Source of the DNA: Mastigocoleus sp. MO_188.B34
GTDB taxonomy: Bacteria; Cyanobacteriota; Cyanobacteriia; Cyanobacteriales; Nostocaceae
Direction: 5' to 3'
Assembly: GCF_030065675.1 (NCBI RefSeq)
Contig: NZ_JASJDK010000018.1
Location: 1 to 64,000, forward strand
DNA: 64,000 nt
Part shown: in pieces, positions 49,018 through 56,993 of the stretch
Numbering within the stretch: position 1 is the first letter of the stretch
Layout: every line of letters begins with the position of its first letter
Made by a program: the position numbers and the translations under genes
Notes under the pieces: generated by a model
The model's database searches: none
Told to the model about the DNA's origin: nothing
Seen by the model: only the letters and a program-made list of their open reading frames with translations

Positions 49018-49773
49018 ATGGAACTTACAGATTTTATTTCTCTCATACATCCTGCTCTTGCAGTAATTTTCGTATTTCCACTTATTGGTAATGTTTCTAA
49101 TTTTGCATGGCAAGCTCGCCAGCGCCGCTTACAAACAGCAGACAAGAAAAAGAGTAAAATACCCGCTGTCGCTGGTCCAGAACACAGACGTTTTGGTAAT
49201 TGGTTAACAGGTTCTGTTGTCGGACTGACTTTGATTGGTTTAGCCTACCCAATTTTTGCAGACAATATTATTAAAAATAAATTGTGGGTTAAAGCACCAT
49301 TCCAAGCAATATTTATTGTCTTAATGTTTGTTGCAACTATTACTTCTTTAGTCTTTTTATATAAAGCCAAGCAGCCATTATGGCGAGGGATTTTTGCAAC
49401 TTTAACTGGTGCGGGTTTAGTAATTCTTGGCTCTCAAGATGGTGTATTTCGGCGTACTAATGAATGGTACTGGTCACACTATTACTATGGAATTGCAGCA
49501 GCACTGTTAATGGTTTTTTCTCTAGCAATTGTGCCAGAAATTTATCGCGATCGCAAAAATCGCTGGCGGATAATTCATACTATTCTAAATACATTTGCAT
49601 TACTGCTGTTTATTGGTCAGGGTATGACAGGAGCAAGGGACTTATTAGAAATTCCTTTGAGTTGGCAAAAACCTTATGTTTTTCAGTGTGATTTTCAAAA
49701 TAAAACATGTTTGCCAAATGATCCACCTAATCAGCAGTCAATGCTGAATATTAACAGTAATAGCAATTACTAG
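49018..49773 (+). CDS. DUF4079 family membrane protein
   Basis: This 251-residue protein has several transmembrane segments with conserved His (LIHPALAVIF at the start, WSHYYYGIAAALL and RIIHTILNTFALLLFIGQGMTGARDLLEIP later). The layout is that of the cyanobacterial and plastid DUF4079 family, whose spaced His residues resemble cytochrome b561-type haem ligands. Function unproven. It lies between the DM13 gene and a histidine kinase gene. Confidence 0.82.
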   Translation: MELTDFISLIHPALAVIFVFPLIGNVSNFAWQARQRRLQTADKKKSKIPAVAGPEHRRFGNWLTGSVVGLTLIGLAYPIFADNIIKNKLWVKAPFQAIFIVLMFVATITSLVFLYKAKQPLWRGIFATLTGAGLVILGSQDGVFRRTNEWYWSHYYYGIAAALLMVFSLAIVPEIYRDRKNRWRIIHTILNTFALLLFIGQGMTGARDLLEIPLSWQKPYVFQCDFQNKTCLPNDPPNQQSMLNINSNSNY

Positions 49774-50153
49774 ATTTGCTTTGGCATATTTTATTTGCTC
49801 CTCACAAACCTTCAGAGACGTTATATACAACGTCTCTATCAATTAATAATAATTCCAAGAAAATCTCACATAAAGTCAACCATTAACTTGCCAAATAAAG
49901 TAGTTAAAAACTTGAGAGATTATCTGATTAATTTTAGATAAATTATAATAACATTTACTGACATTGAGTACAATTTAAGTTAAGAAGGATGCACTACAAA
50001 TAACATTAATTAATTAAACATGAGCTTATAAGTATTATGAGATTGATTAATTTTTTGGGATTATCACAAGTATTAACAATAAATATATATCTCAAAATCA
50101 ATATATATCTCAAAACTCAAGCTCAATAGCAAAATAATAGTAGCAGCAAAATA
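49774..50153. other. Intergenic region with palindromic repeat
   Basis: This 380-bp gap contains a copy of the GTAGAGACGT hairpin family (49814-49837) and short ATATATCTCAAAA duplications near 50080-50115. No gene supported. Confidence 0.5.
49814..49837. repeat. Inverted repeat, GTAGAGACGT family copy
   Basis: AGAGACGTT (49814-49822) pairs with AACGTCTCT (49829-49837) around ATATAC. It lies 41 bp after the DUF4079 stop. Confidence 0.8.
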
Positions 50154-51578
50154 GTGAAAAATTTTAGTAAACTCTGGAGAACAATTGATTCATCTTCTTT
50201 ACGTTTTCGGTTAACAGCTGGGATCGCAATTCTATCGACTGTAGCTTTGGGAGGTCTGGCTGGTTTAACTAGTTGGAGAATGCAGCAAATCTTGGTTGAA
50301 TCTCACAAAGATAACGTTCAAGAAATTAATAACAATATCCCACGCGATATAGAAACTTATGGGGAAATGCAAATGTTGTCTCAAAAAGAAGCATTGCAAA
50401 AAGCAGTTGATAAGTCAACTATTAATAATACATTGATATGGGTTATCAATTCTGATGATAAAGTTATTGCACAGTCAAAATCTTTGGATAAGTTTTCAAA
50501 GCTAAAGCAATCTCAGTTAACTGGTCTAAAAAACGCACCTTTATTACCAGAAATCCGTCAGTTAAGCGATCGTTACTTTATATGGTGTGGAACTCCTCTG
50601 AAAGATAGTAGAGGAAAATCGTTGGGTAATTTATTTGTGATGCATGATATTACTCGCGATCAAACAATGTTTGTTACACTTGTGCAAAATCTTTCTGTTG
50701 CAAGTGCGATCGTAATTATTGCAATTTCAACGATTATTGCATTTTATATTAGACATTCTCTCAAACCTTTGCGTCAGTTAAGTCATATGACAGAGGTGAT
50801 TTCTGTCGAAGATTTAGGTAAAGGACATCTATATTTGGACAATGCACCCAGTGAAGTGAGGGAATTAGCTAAAACTTGTAATATGATGCTTTCACGTCTT
50901 TCCGATTCTTGGGAAAAAGAAAGACAATTTGTGAGTAATATTTCCCATGAGTTACGTACTCCACTGGCGATTGTTCACGGATATTTGCAAAGTGTATTAC
51001 GACGCAAGCAGAATTTAACTGAAACCCAAAAAGAAGCTTTAGAAACTGCTGCTTCTGAAGCAGAAACCACTATTCGTTTATTGGAAGATTTATTAGAGTT
51101 AGCGCGTGCTGATAGCGGTCATTTGCATTTGAAAATTCAATCTTGTGTGTTAAATGACATTATTGTTGAAGTGGTAGGAATGGCGCGTCAACACAGTGAT
51201 AGAGAAATTAATATTAGGGCTGAGGATACTATCATTGAAGTTAAAACAGACTATAGCCGTCTCAAACAAATATTATTGAATTTAATTGATAATGCGGTTA
51301 AGTATTCTCCCGAAAGTCAGCCAATTACTGTAAGTCTTTCAAAACAAGAACAAGAAGCAATCATCCAGGTTTGCGACCAAGGTTATGGTATTCCTTTACA
51401 ACATCAATCGCGGATTTTTGAACGCTTTTATCGAGTAGATGAAGCACGTAATCGGGCTGGTGGAACTGGTTTAGGTTTATCTATTGTTAAGACTTTGGTG
51501 GAGCAGATGGGTGGTAATATTAGTGTGCGCTCTAAGCAGGATGAAGGAAGTACTTTTACAGTTAGTTTGCCGGTTTAG
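50154..51578 (+). CDS. Sensor histidine kinase, HAMP-HisKA-HATPase
   Basis: This 474-residue membrane kinase starts at a GTG. It has a first transmembrane helix (about 18-38), a periplasmic sensor of about 140 residues, a second helix (about 180-200), a HAMP region, the phosphoacceptor His in FVSNISHELRTPLA (about residue 265) and an ATPase domain with LIDNAVKYS, DQGYGIP and GGTGLGLSIV. No response regulator is adjacent; the OmpR-type regulator at 58959 is a possible partner but 7 kb away. The signal is unknown. Confidence 0.93.
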   Translation: MKNFSKLWRTIDSSSLRFRLTAGIAILSTVALGGLAGLTSWRMQQILVESHKDNVQEINNNIPRDIETYGEMQMLSQKEALQKAVDKSTINNTLIWVINSDDKVIAQSKSLDKFSKLKQSQLTGLKNAPLLPEIRQLSDRYFIWCGTPLKDSRGKSLGNLFVMHDITRDQTMFVTLVQNLSVASAIVIIAISTIIAFYIRHSLKPLRQLSHMTEVISVEDLGKGHLYLDNAPSEVRELAKTCNMMLSRLSDSWEKERQFVSNISHELRTPLAIVHGYLQSVLRRKQNLTETQKEALETAASEAETTIRLLEDLLELARADSGHLHLKIQSCVLNDIIVEVVGMARQHSDREINIRAEDTIIEVKTDYSRLKQILLNLIDNAVKYSPESQPITVSLSKQEQEAIIQVCDQGYGIPLQHQSRIFERFYRVDEARNRAGGTGLGLSIVKTLVEQMGGNISVRSKQDEGSTFTVSLPV

Positions 51579-51632
51579 ATTTTCCGTTGATGTTCTCCTT
51601 CAGTAAAATTAAAATAAATTTTAGTTCGTATT

Positions 51633-51851
51633 ATGTCTGTCAAATTATTTAATCAGACGTCATCTACGAAATCAAAAGATTTGTTTGAAAAAATATTGGA
51701 TTATCAAGCTCGTAGAAACGTAGACTGCATCGCTTCTAAAACTGACAATATTATTGCGATCGTCGCCGTTGACATCTTCAATCTGATACGAAAACTCTTC
51801 AAAGCTCGATCGTTCTCTACTAATAGTAAAGTTCTCTTCTTTAGTGTTTAA
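51633..51851 (+). CDS. Possible small protein, doubtful
   Basis: A 72-codon frame starts at an ATG after the kinase gene. The translation is mixed in character with no recognised motif and no evident ribosome binding site. It may be non-coding DNA ahead of the CRISPR leader. Listed only because the gap is otherwise empty. Confidence 0.2.
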   Translation: MSVKLFNQTSSTKSKDLFEKILDYQARRNVDCIASKTDNIIAIVAVDIFNLIRKLFKARSFSTNSKVLFFSV

Positions 51852-52118
51852 TTTTACATTTATATATTGATAACTTATTAAGTTTAGTGTATTCTTAACA
51901 GCGTGTTGAGCGTTTTTGCACGCGTGCAGGGCACAAACGACACCACTTCCCAGAACCTTGAAAACCCTATAACTTCGTTGACTGGTGTCGATAGCTTATG
52001 GAGCAAGGTTTCCAGGTTGCAAAATCGACTAATTTTTAGAAGTTTTTTAACGTTTTTCAGACTGGTGTCGATTGGGGTATGCCAAACCCGCTCACAGTAA
52101 GACTTCCAAGAGTGAACT
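51852..52118 (+). promoter_or_regulatory. Putative CRISPR leader
   Basis: This non-coding segment directly precedes the first repeat. It is AT-rich at its start and contains a 13-bp direct repeat GACTGGTGTCGAT at 51980-51992 and 52060-52072, with an inverted partial echo (ACGACACCA) near 51937. The degenerate repeat at the other end of the array supports this side as the leader side and gives plus-strand transcription. The promoter position is not fixed. Confidence 0.6.
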
Positions 52119-52813
52119 CTTTCCGATCACATCTCCCCGCAAGGGGATGGAAACCCCCAATGGGCGATGGAACGACTGCCATAATATTTGCTTTCCGATC
52201 ACATCTCCCCGCAAGGGGATGGGTGCGACTGTCAGTCGCACATGAGAGCGAGTAGCTCAGAACTACTCCTGGTTAATGTCTGAACCAGTACCCGCCCGAA
52301 GGGGCACCACGGGTAACTATGGTGTCTCAGAGCTAGAGGGAAATGCGTAAAATCTACGAGCCGTATTGTGGAGGTAATGCTAGGGTAAAACCATTTATGG
52401 GTTAACGAAAGTGAACCTTTGACGAGGCACCGTGATGAGGAATTACCGAAATCGGCTGAAACGGTAAATGAGGTTAGATATTCCGCCCTGTCCTCGGAAT
52501 ATAGGACATCGAACAACCTCCGGTGTATAGAAGGAACCCAGAATGGTTGTATCTCTTGTGTGTGATATGAAGGAACCCCAATGGGGTCTTACAACTAGAA
52601 TCCACGTTGTAAGTAGAGATATGGGCTATCCAGCTTGAATTCCCCAGTGGGTGTAAGACGCTACAAGAAGCGAAAGCTGCCACGCCCAACGGTAAACAGG
52701 AAATCATAACTGGGTAGATAGGTCAAATGACCAATCCGAAAGGATGCTGACGTGTAGCGAGTGAATCCCTTGGATTCTATGGTAAAGAAACCAAACTTTT
52801 TGGGAAAAGTTGG

Positions 52814-54547
52814 ATGCAATCTGGAATTGTGAACGTAACCAAAAGGACTACGGACTGGAACAGCATTGAGTGGAAAAATGTTAACCGCGTAGTCAGGCGA
52901 CTTAGACAAAGAATTTTCAAGGCGACCAGAAACGGTGACTTGAAGAGGGTTCGCAACCTTCAGAAACTACTAATGCGTAGCTACTCTAATATTGTACTTT
53001 CTATTAGACGAGTCACACAAATCAATTCAGGCAAGAAAACTGCTGGTGTGGATAAATTACTAGTTTTAACACCAAAAGCAAGGGGAACATTGGCAGATAT
53101 TCTAGCAATGCGCCTAGCTTGGAAAGTATTACCAGTAAAACGAGTTTATATCCGTAAATCCAACGGGAAACAACGCCCCCTCGGAATTCCATGCATCATC
53201 GATAGGTGTTTACAAGCTATTGTTAAAAATGCTCTGGAACCCTATTGGGAAGCTAGATTCGAGCGTACATCCTACGGCTTCCGCCCTGGGAGAGGGGTAC
53301 ATGATGCGATAGAAAGAATACATTCAATGTCCAAAGCTAACTCAACAAAAACTTGGGTGGTGGATGCAGATATTGAAGGTTGTTTTGATAATATTGCACA
53401 CTACCCTTTACTTAAAGCCATTGGTAACTTTCCTGCAAGGAAGTTAATTCAAAAATGGTTAAAGGCAGGATACGTAGATAAGGGCGTTTTTCACGATACA
53501 GCCAAAGGAGTACCTCAAGGCGGGATAATTAGCCCGCTTCTTGCAAATATTGCTTTGCATGGTATGGAATCAGCTCTCAATATTAGATACAGCAAACACG
53601 GTCATACTATCGGCAGTCGCGGTATCTGTAGATACGCTGATGATTTGGTAGTTTTCTGCAAGAGTCAGGAAGACGCTTTGAGAGCGGTTGATGATTTGTC
53701 CTGCTGGATGAAAACTAGGGGTTTGGCTTTATCTAAGTCTAAAACCAAAATTGTTCATCTAACTCAGGGTTTTAACTTCCTAGGCTTTAACATCAGATGG
53801 TACCAAGACAAAAATACCAAATTAGGTCGGAAAGTACTTATTAAGCCTAGTAAAGAATCTTTGCAGAATGTACGTAACAATATCAGACAAGTTTGGCTGG
53901 AGAATAAAAGCAATAATGTGAATTATTTGATAGGCAAACTCAACCCGATTATTCGCGGTGTCGCTAATTATTATCGTACAGTGGTTTCCTCACAGATATT
54001 TCACAAGTTAGACAGATGGATGTATGTGAGAGAAAAGAGGTACGCCAAAAGAATGCATCCAAAGAAAAGTTCCGGGTGGCGTAAATCTAAATACTGGGGA
54101 CGACTAAACCTAGACAGAAATGATAACTGGGTGTTCGGAGATAAACCAACAGGTCAGTTTCTTTTCAAATTTAGTTGGTTCAATATTAAGAGGCACACTT
54201 TAGTCAAAGGTGATGGTTCTTATGATAACCCAGAATTGAGGGAATACTGGGAGTTGAGAAGAAAACGAAAATCTCACAACCTAATTCCTTCTTACCAAAA
54301 ACTTGCTCAAAAGCAAGGATACAAGTGTCCAGTCTGTGGGGAATCATTATTTAATGATGAACCCATAGAAAAACATCACAAAATACCTCGCTCTGAGGGT
54401 GGTAAAGATTCTTACGCTAATTTAGAATTGATGCATTACTTCTGTCATCGACAAGTACACTCAGTAGGGCTTAAGCGTGAAGAGGAGGTGCTTGTGCAGA
54501 ATAACCATGAATCGAATACAGTTTTTGGAAGCGTTAGGATTGGCTAA
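52814..54547 (+). CDS. ltrA: Group II intron reverse transcriptase/maturase with HNH endonuclease
   Basis: This 577-residue intron-encoded protein has an N-terminal RT-0/RT region (SGKKTAGVDK, RPLGIPCIIDRCLQAIVKNAL, YGFRPGRG), the polymerase centre YADDLVVF near residue 274, a thumb/maturase X domain and, at about 500-560, an HNH nuclease with KCPVCGE, IEKHHKIPRSEGGKDSYANL and a final CHRQVH. This is the type found in cyanobacterial group II introns of the chloroplast-like lineages. It splices the intron and copies it into new DNA sites. The frame is complete; its stop overlaps the beginning of domain V. Confidence 0.96.
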   Translation: MQSGIVNVTKRTTDWNSIEWKNVNRVVRRLRQRIFKATRNGDLKRVRNLQKLLMRSYSNIVLSIRRVTQINSGKKTAGVDKLLVLTPKARGTLADILAMRLAWKVLPVKRVYIRKSNGKQRPLGIPCIIDRCLQAIVKNALEPYWEARFERTSYGFRPGRGVHDAIERIHSMSKANSTKTWVVDADIEGCFDNIAHYPLLKAIGNFPARKLIQKWLKAGYVDKGVFHDTAKGVPQGGIISPLLANIALHGMESALNIRYSKHGHTIGSRGICRYADDLVVFCKSQEDALRAVDDLSCWMKTRGLALSKSKTKIVHLTQGFNFLGFNIRWYQDKNTKLGRKVLIKPSKESLQNVRNNIRQVWLENKSNNVNYLIGKLNPIIRGVANYYRTVVSSQIFHKLDRWMYVREKRYAKRMHPKKSSGWRKSKYWGRLNLDRNDNWVFGDKPTGQFLFKFSWFNIKRHTLVKGDGSYDNPELREYWELRRKRKSHNLIPSYQKLAQKQGYKCPVCGESLFNDEPIEKHHKIPRSEGGKDSYANLELMHYFCHRQVHSVGLKREEEVLVQNNHESNTVFGSVRIG

Positions 54548-54620
54548 AGCCGGATGCAGGGTAACTTGCTTGTCCGGTTTGTCGGGGGGAAAGGGGTAGC
54601 GATATCCCCGCCCCACCCAT
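54546..54620 (+). ncRNA. Group II intron domains V and VI
   Basis: Domain V: AAGCCGGA (54547-54554) pairs with TCCGGTTT (54573-54580), with the catalytic AGC triad at its base and an inner stem closed by a GTAA tetraloop. Domain VI: the G-rich arm after GTC (54584-54589) pairs with the C-rich arm near 54610-54618, with an unpaired A at 54615 as the likely branch point. Confidence 0.8.
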
Positions 54621-54957
54621 TAAACATTTCTCAGATTTCTGTATACATACTCTCTTGCATCTTTCTTTCCGATCACATCTCCCCGCAAGGGGATGAATGC
54701 AAAAGTTTGTCGCTGTGTGGAAGGTGGGTATTTTGCAACGGATGGGTTAACTCTTTGGGTAATTATGGGAAAAACGGATGTCTATGTGTTTTATCCGCTA
54801 TTAATGCTTTTATTTTTTGATAATCCAATCCTATCCGTTGTTAATATTTCCCGCATCATTGGAATAACAACCTGATATTTCTATTATCCAAATTTTTTAG
54901 TTTTTTCAGGTAACTCTTAGCCGATCCTCAGTTACCAAAAATATTGTTGAAAAATAT

Positions 54958-55347
54958 TTAATCATCTTCATACTCAGCCCAAGAATTAGGGGTTTCCGAA
55001 ACTGAAACCTTGAGTTTCACATCCGCAGGTAAAATTTTCTTAGTTTGATCGTAAATATATTTAGCAATCATCTCGGCAGTAGTTTCATACTCCGGAGGCA
55101 TGACTTCATTTAAAAGACAGTGGTCGAGTCCGCCTTTGCTGACATCTTTTTTCGCCCAGCGCAGCGTCCTAAAATCAGCAACCATTACCGGATGAGGACA
55201 GTATTCTGAAGTGTGTAGCTCGGATGCAGTAGCTTCCATTTTTACAGTGTAATTATGTCCGTGCATCCTACCGCAAGGCCCATCATAATCTTTAATATAG
55301 TGGGCACTACTAAAGGAAAATTCTGTTACTAGTTTCCATTTGGGCAT
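54958..55347 (-). CDS. queD: 6-carboxytetrahydropterin synthase QueD-like
   Basis: This 129-residue T-fold protein has zinc ligands His16 in FSSAHYI and the two His of GRMHGHNY, a catalytic-type Cys just before them (GPCGR), DHCLLNE and a C-terminal VSETPNSWAEYE with the substrate-binding Glu. QueD makes 6-carboxytetrahydropterin for queuosine; some relatives act in other pterin paths. A strong AGGAGGTG site lies seven bases upstream of the ATG (complement of 55355-55362). It stands alone. Confidence 0.9.
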   Translation of the reverse strand: MPKWKLVTEFSFSSAHYIKDYDGPCGRMHGHNYTVKMEATASELHTSEYCPHPVMVADFRTLRWAKKDVSKGGLDHCLLNEVMPPEYETTAEMIAKYIYDQTKKILPADVKLKVSVSETPNSWAEYEDD

Positions 55348-55354
55348 TACGATT

Positions 55355-55362
55355 CACCTCCT
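55355..55362 (-). promoter_or_regulatory. Strong ribosome binding site of queD
   Basis: AGGAGGTG on the minus strand, seven bases before the start codon at 55347, is a near-perfect Shine-Dalgarno sequence and is unusual in this window, where most genes lack one. Confidence 0.75.
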
Positions 55363-55573
55363 AGGCAATGAAATGGTAAGCAACCATTGTATGCCCATTT
55401 TCATTTTATCTCAGTCTATATTGACCAAAAATAATAGCGTTGCCGAAAAATAAAATTTTATAACCGACAACTTTAGCTCATAAGGACGTGACGTTAGCCA
55501 TAAACTGGTAATAGCAATTCTGAAATTTAGAATGGTGCGTTACGCTTACGCTAACAGCACCCTACTGATAATC

Positions 55574-56407
55574 GTGACTGTAAATCTCAAAATTGGCGAT
55601 AAATTTCCTGACTTCCAATTACCAAGTCATACAGAAGAAGAAATCCAACTCTCCCAGTTAACTCAATCAAGCATAATGGATAAGCATCTGGGGTTTTTTG
55701 ATGGTTATCCATTAATTGTTGTTTTCTATCGCGGTTTCTTCTGTCCCCGTGACCTCCAGCAAATGCGTCAATTGGTGCAGTTTCAAGACGAGCTAAAAGT
55801 TAATTATTGTCGATTAACCAGCATAAGTGTAGATCCACCCATTGTCCAAGCAGCTTTTCGCGCTGGATTGGGTGCAGAATGGACTTTTTTATCCGATCGC
55901 AAACGGGAAGCGATCGCACAACTCAACATAATTGATGAAACGGAAGGGGAATATGCAAACTGCGCTCAACCCTACACCTTTGTACTGCGACCGGACTTAA
56001 CAATTCACAAAATATATAACGGTTGGTTCTTTATTGGAAGACCGACTTTAGAGGAACTCCGTTTAAATCTGCGGGAAATCATGGAAACCTTCAGTAATTA
56101 TCGTTATGAAGCTTATAACACCCCTGAGGTCAAAAAAATTCGCATTCCCCAACAAGAATGGGGAGATGATTTACCTGTAGTCGGTGCAAATGGATCTCAA
56201 GTCGGACATGGTGTAGTGAGGGAATTTAACTTACAAACCGGAAATGGAACGATTCTTCAAGATGATGGTGAAATTATATTTTTTAACTTCACTGCAATTC
56301 CTGGTAAAGGTTATCGCACGATTCAAGCAGGTACTCAGGTGATATTTGAGGTTGTTAATAGTAGGCTTGGCTTAACAGCACGAAACATCCAAAAGCCTAC
56401 GCCGTGA
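55574..56407 (+). CDS. Peroxiredoxin-like domain fused to a cold-shock domain
   Basis: The GTG at 55574 is chosen because the possible ATG at 55532 lies inside dispersed-repeat sequence; the product is 277 residues. Residues 5-165 form a thioredoxin-fold AhpC/TSA-like domain with VFYRGFFCPRDLQQMRQL holding the single candidate reactive Cys. Residues 211-275 read as a cold-shock domain: GVVREFNLQTGNGTI, DDGEIIFFNFTAI and QAGTQVIFEVVNSRLGLTARNI align in order with the nucleic-acid-binding CspA strands. The combination would link peroxide or thiol chemistry to RNA or DNA binding. The pairing of functions is inference. Confidence 0.82.
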   Translation: MTVNLKIGDKFPDFQLPSHTEEEIQLSQLTQSSIMDKHLGFFDGYPLIVVFYRGFFCPRDLQQMRQLVQFQDELKVNYCRLTSISVDPPIVQAAFRAGLGAEWTFLSDRKREAIAQLNIIDETEGEYANCAQPYTFVLRPDLTIHKIYNGWFFIGRPTLEELRLNLREIMETFSNYRYEAYNTPEVKKIRIPQQEWGDDLPVVGANGSQVGHGVVREFNLQTGNGTILQDDGEIIFFNFTAIPGKGYRTIQAGTQVIFEVVNSRLGLTARNIQKPTP

Positions 56408-56705
56408 AGGTTTGATGAATTTGCTACTAGTTCCGAAAAAATATCCGGAGTCACGTCAGTAGGAGATGTAGTTATATATCAAGGAAAGATTCCAACTTAG
56501 AACCACTAATCAACAAATCACAACTGCATAACTTTAGGCAATCAAACCTATATATAACTAGAAAGCGAAAAACATCTAATCTGAAAATCAGTCTCAAAGT
56601 CAGAGTTAAATAAATTGCCCTCTGAAGGCTGATAACTAAGAACGAAGTAATTCATCACTAACAAATATTAACTCTAAAACTCCCACACTGGGGAGAAGAA
56701 TTATT
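56408..56705. other. Intergenic region, no gene supported
   Basis: This gap of about 300 bp precedes the Mo-nitrogenase C-terminal-domain gene. AT-rich; no hairpin or tRNA recognised. Confidence 0.45.
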
Positions 56706-56993
56706 ATGACTGCTTTTACACAAATTTGCCAAAAACATGACTTACTTTATCCCGTTCGTCAATGGTTAGAATCTATCGATATCCATAATCCTACACTTGC
56801 ACATTTCCTATGTAAAATAGTTCCTTCACAATGTCCATTTGAAAGAGATGTAGTACTTTTTGGTCGCAAACTATTTCATATCCCACCAATGTGTAAGTTA
56901 AATCCTCTTTACGAACAAGTAGTAACTTTACGCTTTAAAGCTCTATGTTACCTTGCAGATGAATGTGGAGAAGATGTTACAGCTTATTGTTAG
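56706..56993 (+). CDS. Mo-dependent nitrogenase C-terminal-domain protein
   Basis: This 95-residue protein matches the small cyanobacterial family annotated as Mo-dependent nitrogenase C-terminal domain: VRQWLESIDIHNPTLAHFLCKIVPSQCPFERDV, then HIPPMCKLNPLYEQVVTLRFKALCYLADECGED. Cys residues recur but do not form a standard metal site. The name comes from a family relation, not from nitrogenase activity; the protein alone is not a nitrogenase subunit. Its stop overlaps the stop of the convergent kinase gene. Confidence 0.85.
   Translation: MTAFTQICQKHDLLYPVRQWLESIDIHNPTLAHFLCKIVPSQCPFERDVVLFGRKLFHIPPMCKLNPLYEQVVTLRFKALCYLADECGEDVTAYC

Larger units (their letters stand above)
52223..54620 (+). 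mobile_element. Group II intron with RT-maturase-HNH protein
   Basis: The element begins with the canonical GTGCGAC at 52223, directly after GGATGG of CRISPR repeat 2. The first 590 bases are a structured non-coding RNA (domains I-III); the open reading frame occupies domain IV; domains V and VI follow at 54546-54620. The 3' end is placed at ...CCCAT (54620), giving the expected A-Y terminus; the boundary could be one base later because the following T is not part of the repeat. It runs in the same direction as the array, so splicing from the precursor transcript would rebuild repeat 2 apart from one possible extra T. All parts look intact, which suggests an active or recent insertion. Confidence 0.92.
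52119..54700 (+). CRISPR. Minimal CRISPR array split by a group II intron
   Basis: Repeat 1 is 52119-52154, 36 nt, beginning CTTTCCGATCACATCT and ending GGATGGAAAC, with a TCCCC-GCAA-GGGGA hairpin. Spacer 1 is 52155-52190 (36 nt). Repeat 2 begins at 52191, identical to repeat 1 up to GGATGG at 52222, is then interrupted by the intron, and resumes with AAAC at 54622-54625. Spacer 2 is 54626-54664 (39 nt). Repeat 3 is 54665-54700 and has three mismatches confined to its last five bases, as expected for a leader-distal terminal repeat. No cas genes are in the window. The GGAAAC-type 3' tag resembles repeats used by cyanobacterial type I-D or III systems, but the type is not assignable from this alone. 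Confidence 0.9.

Noticed and set aside
52119-54700. Two independent CRISPR loci on either side of the intron
   Set aside because: The split halves of repeat 2 fit together at the intron ends and the terminal degenerate repeat is only on the far side, so it is one array.
54554-54820. 88-codon frame after the intron protein
   Set aside because: It runs through intron domains V and VI, the spacer and repeat 3, all better explained as RNA and CRISPR sequence.
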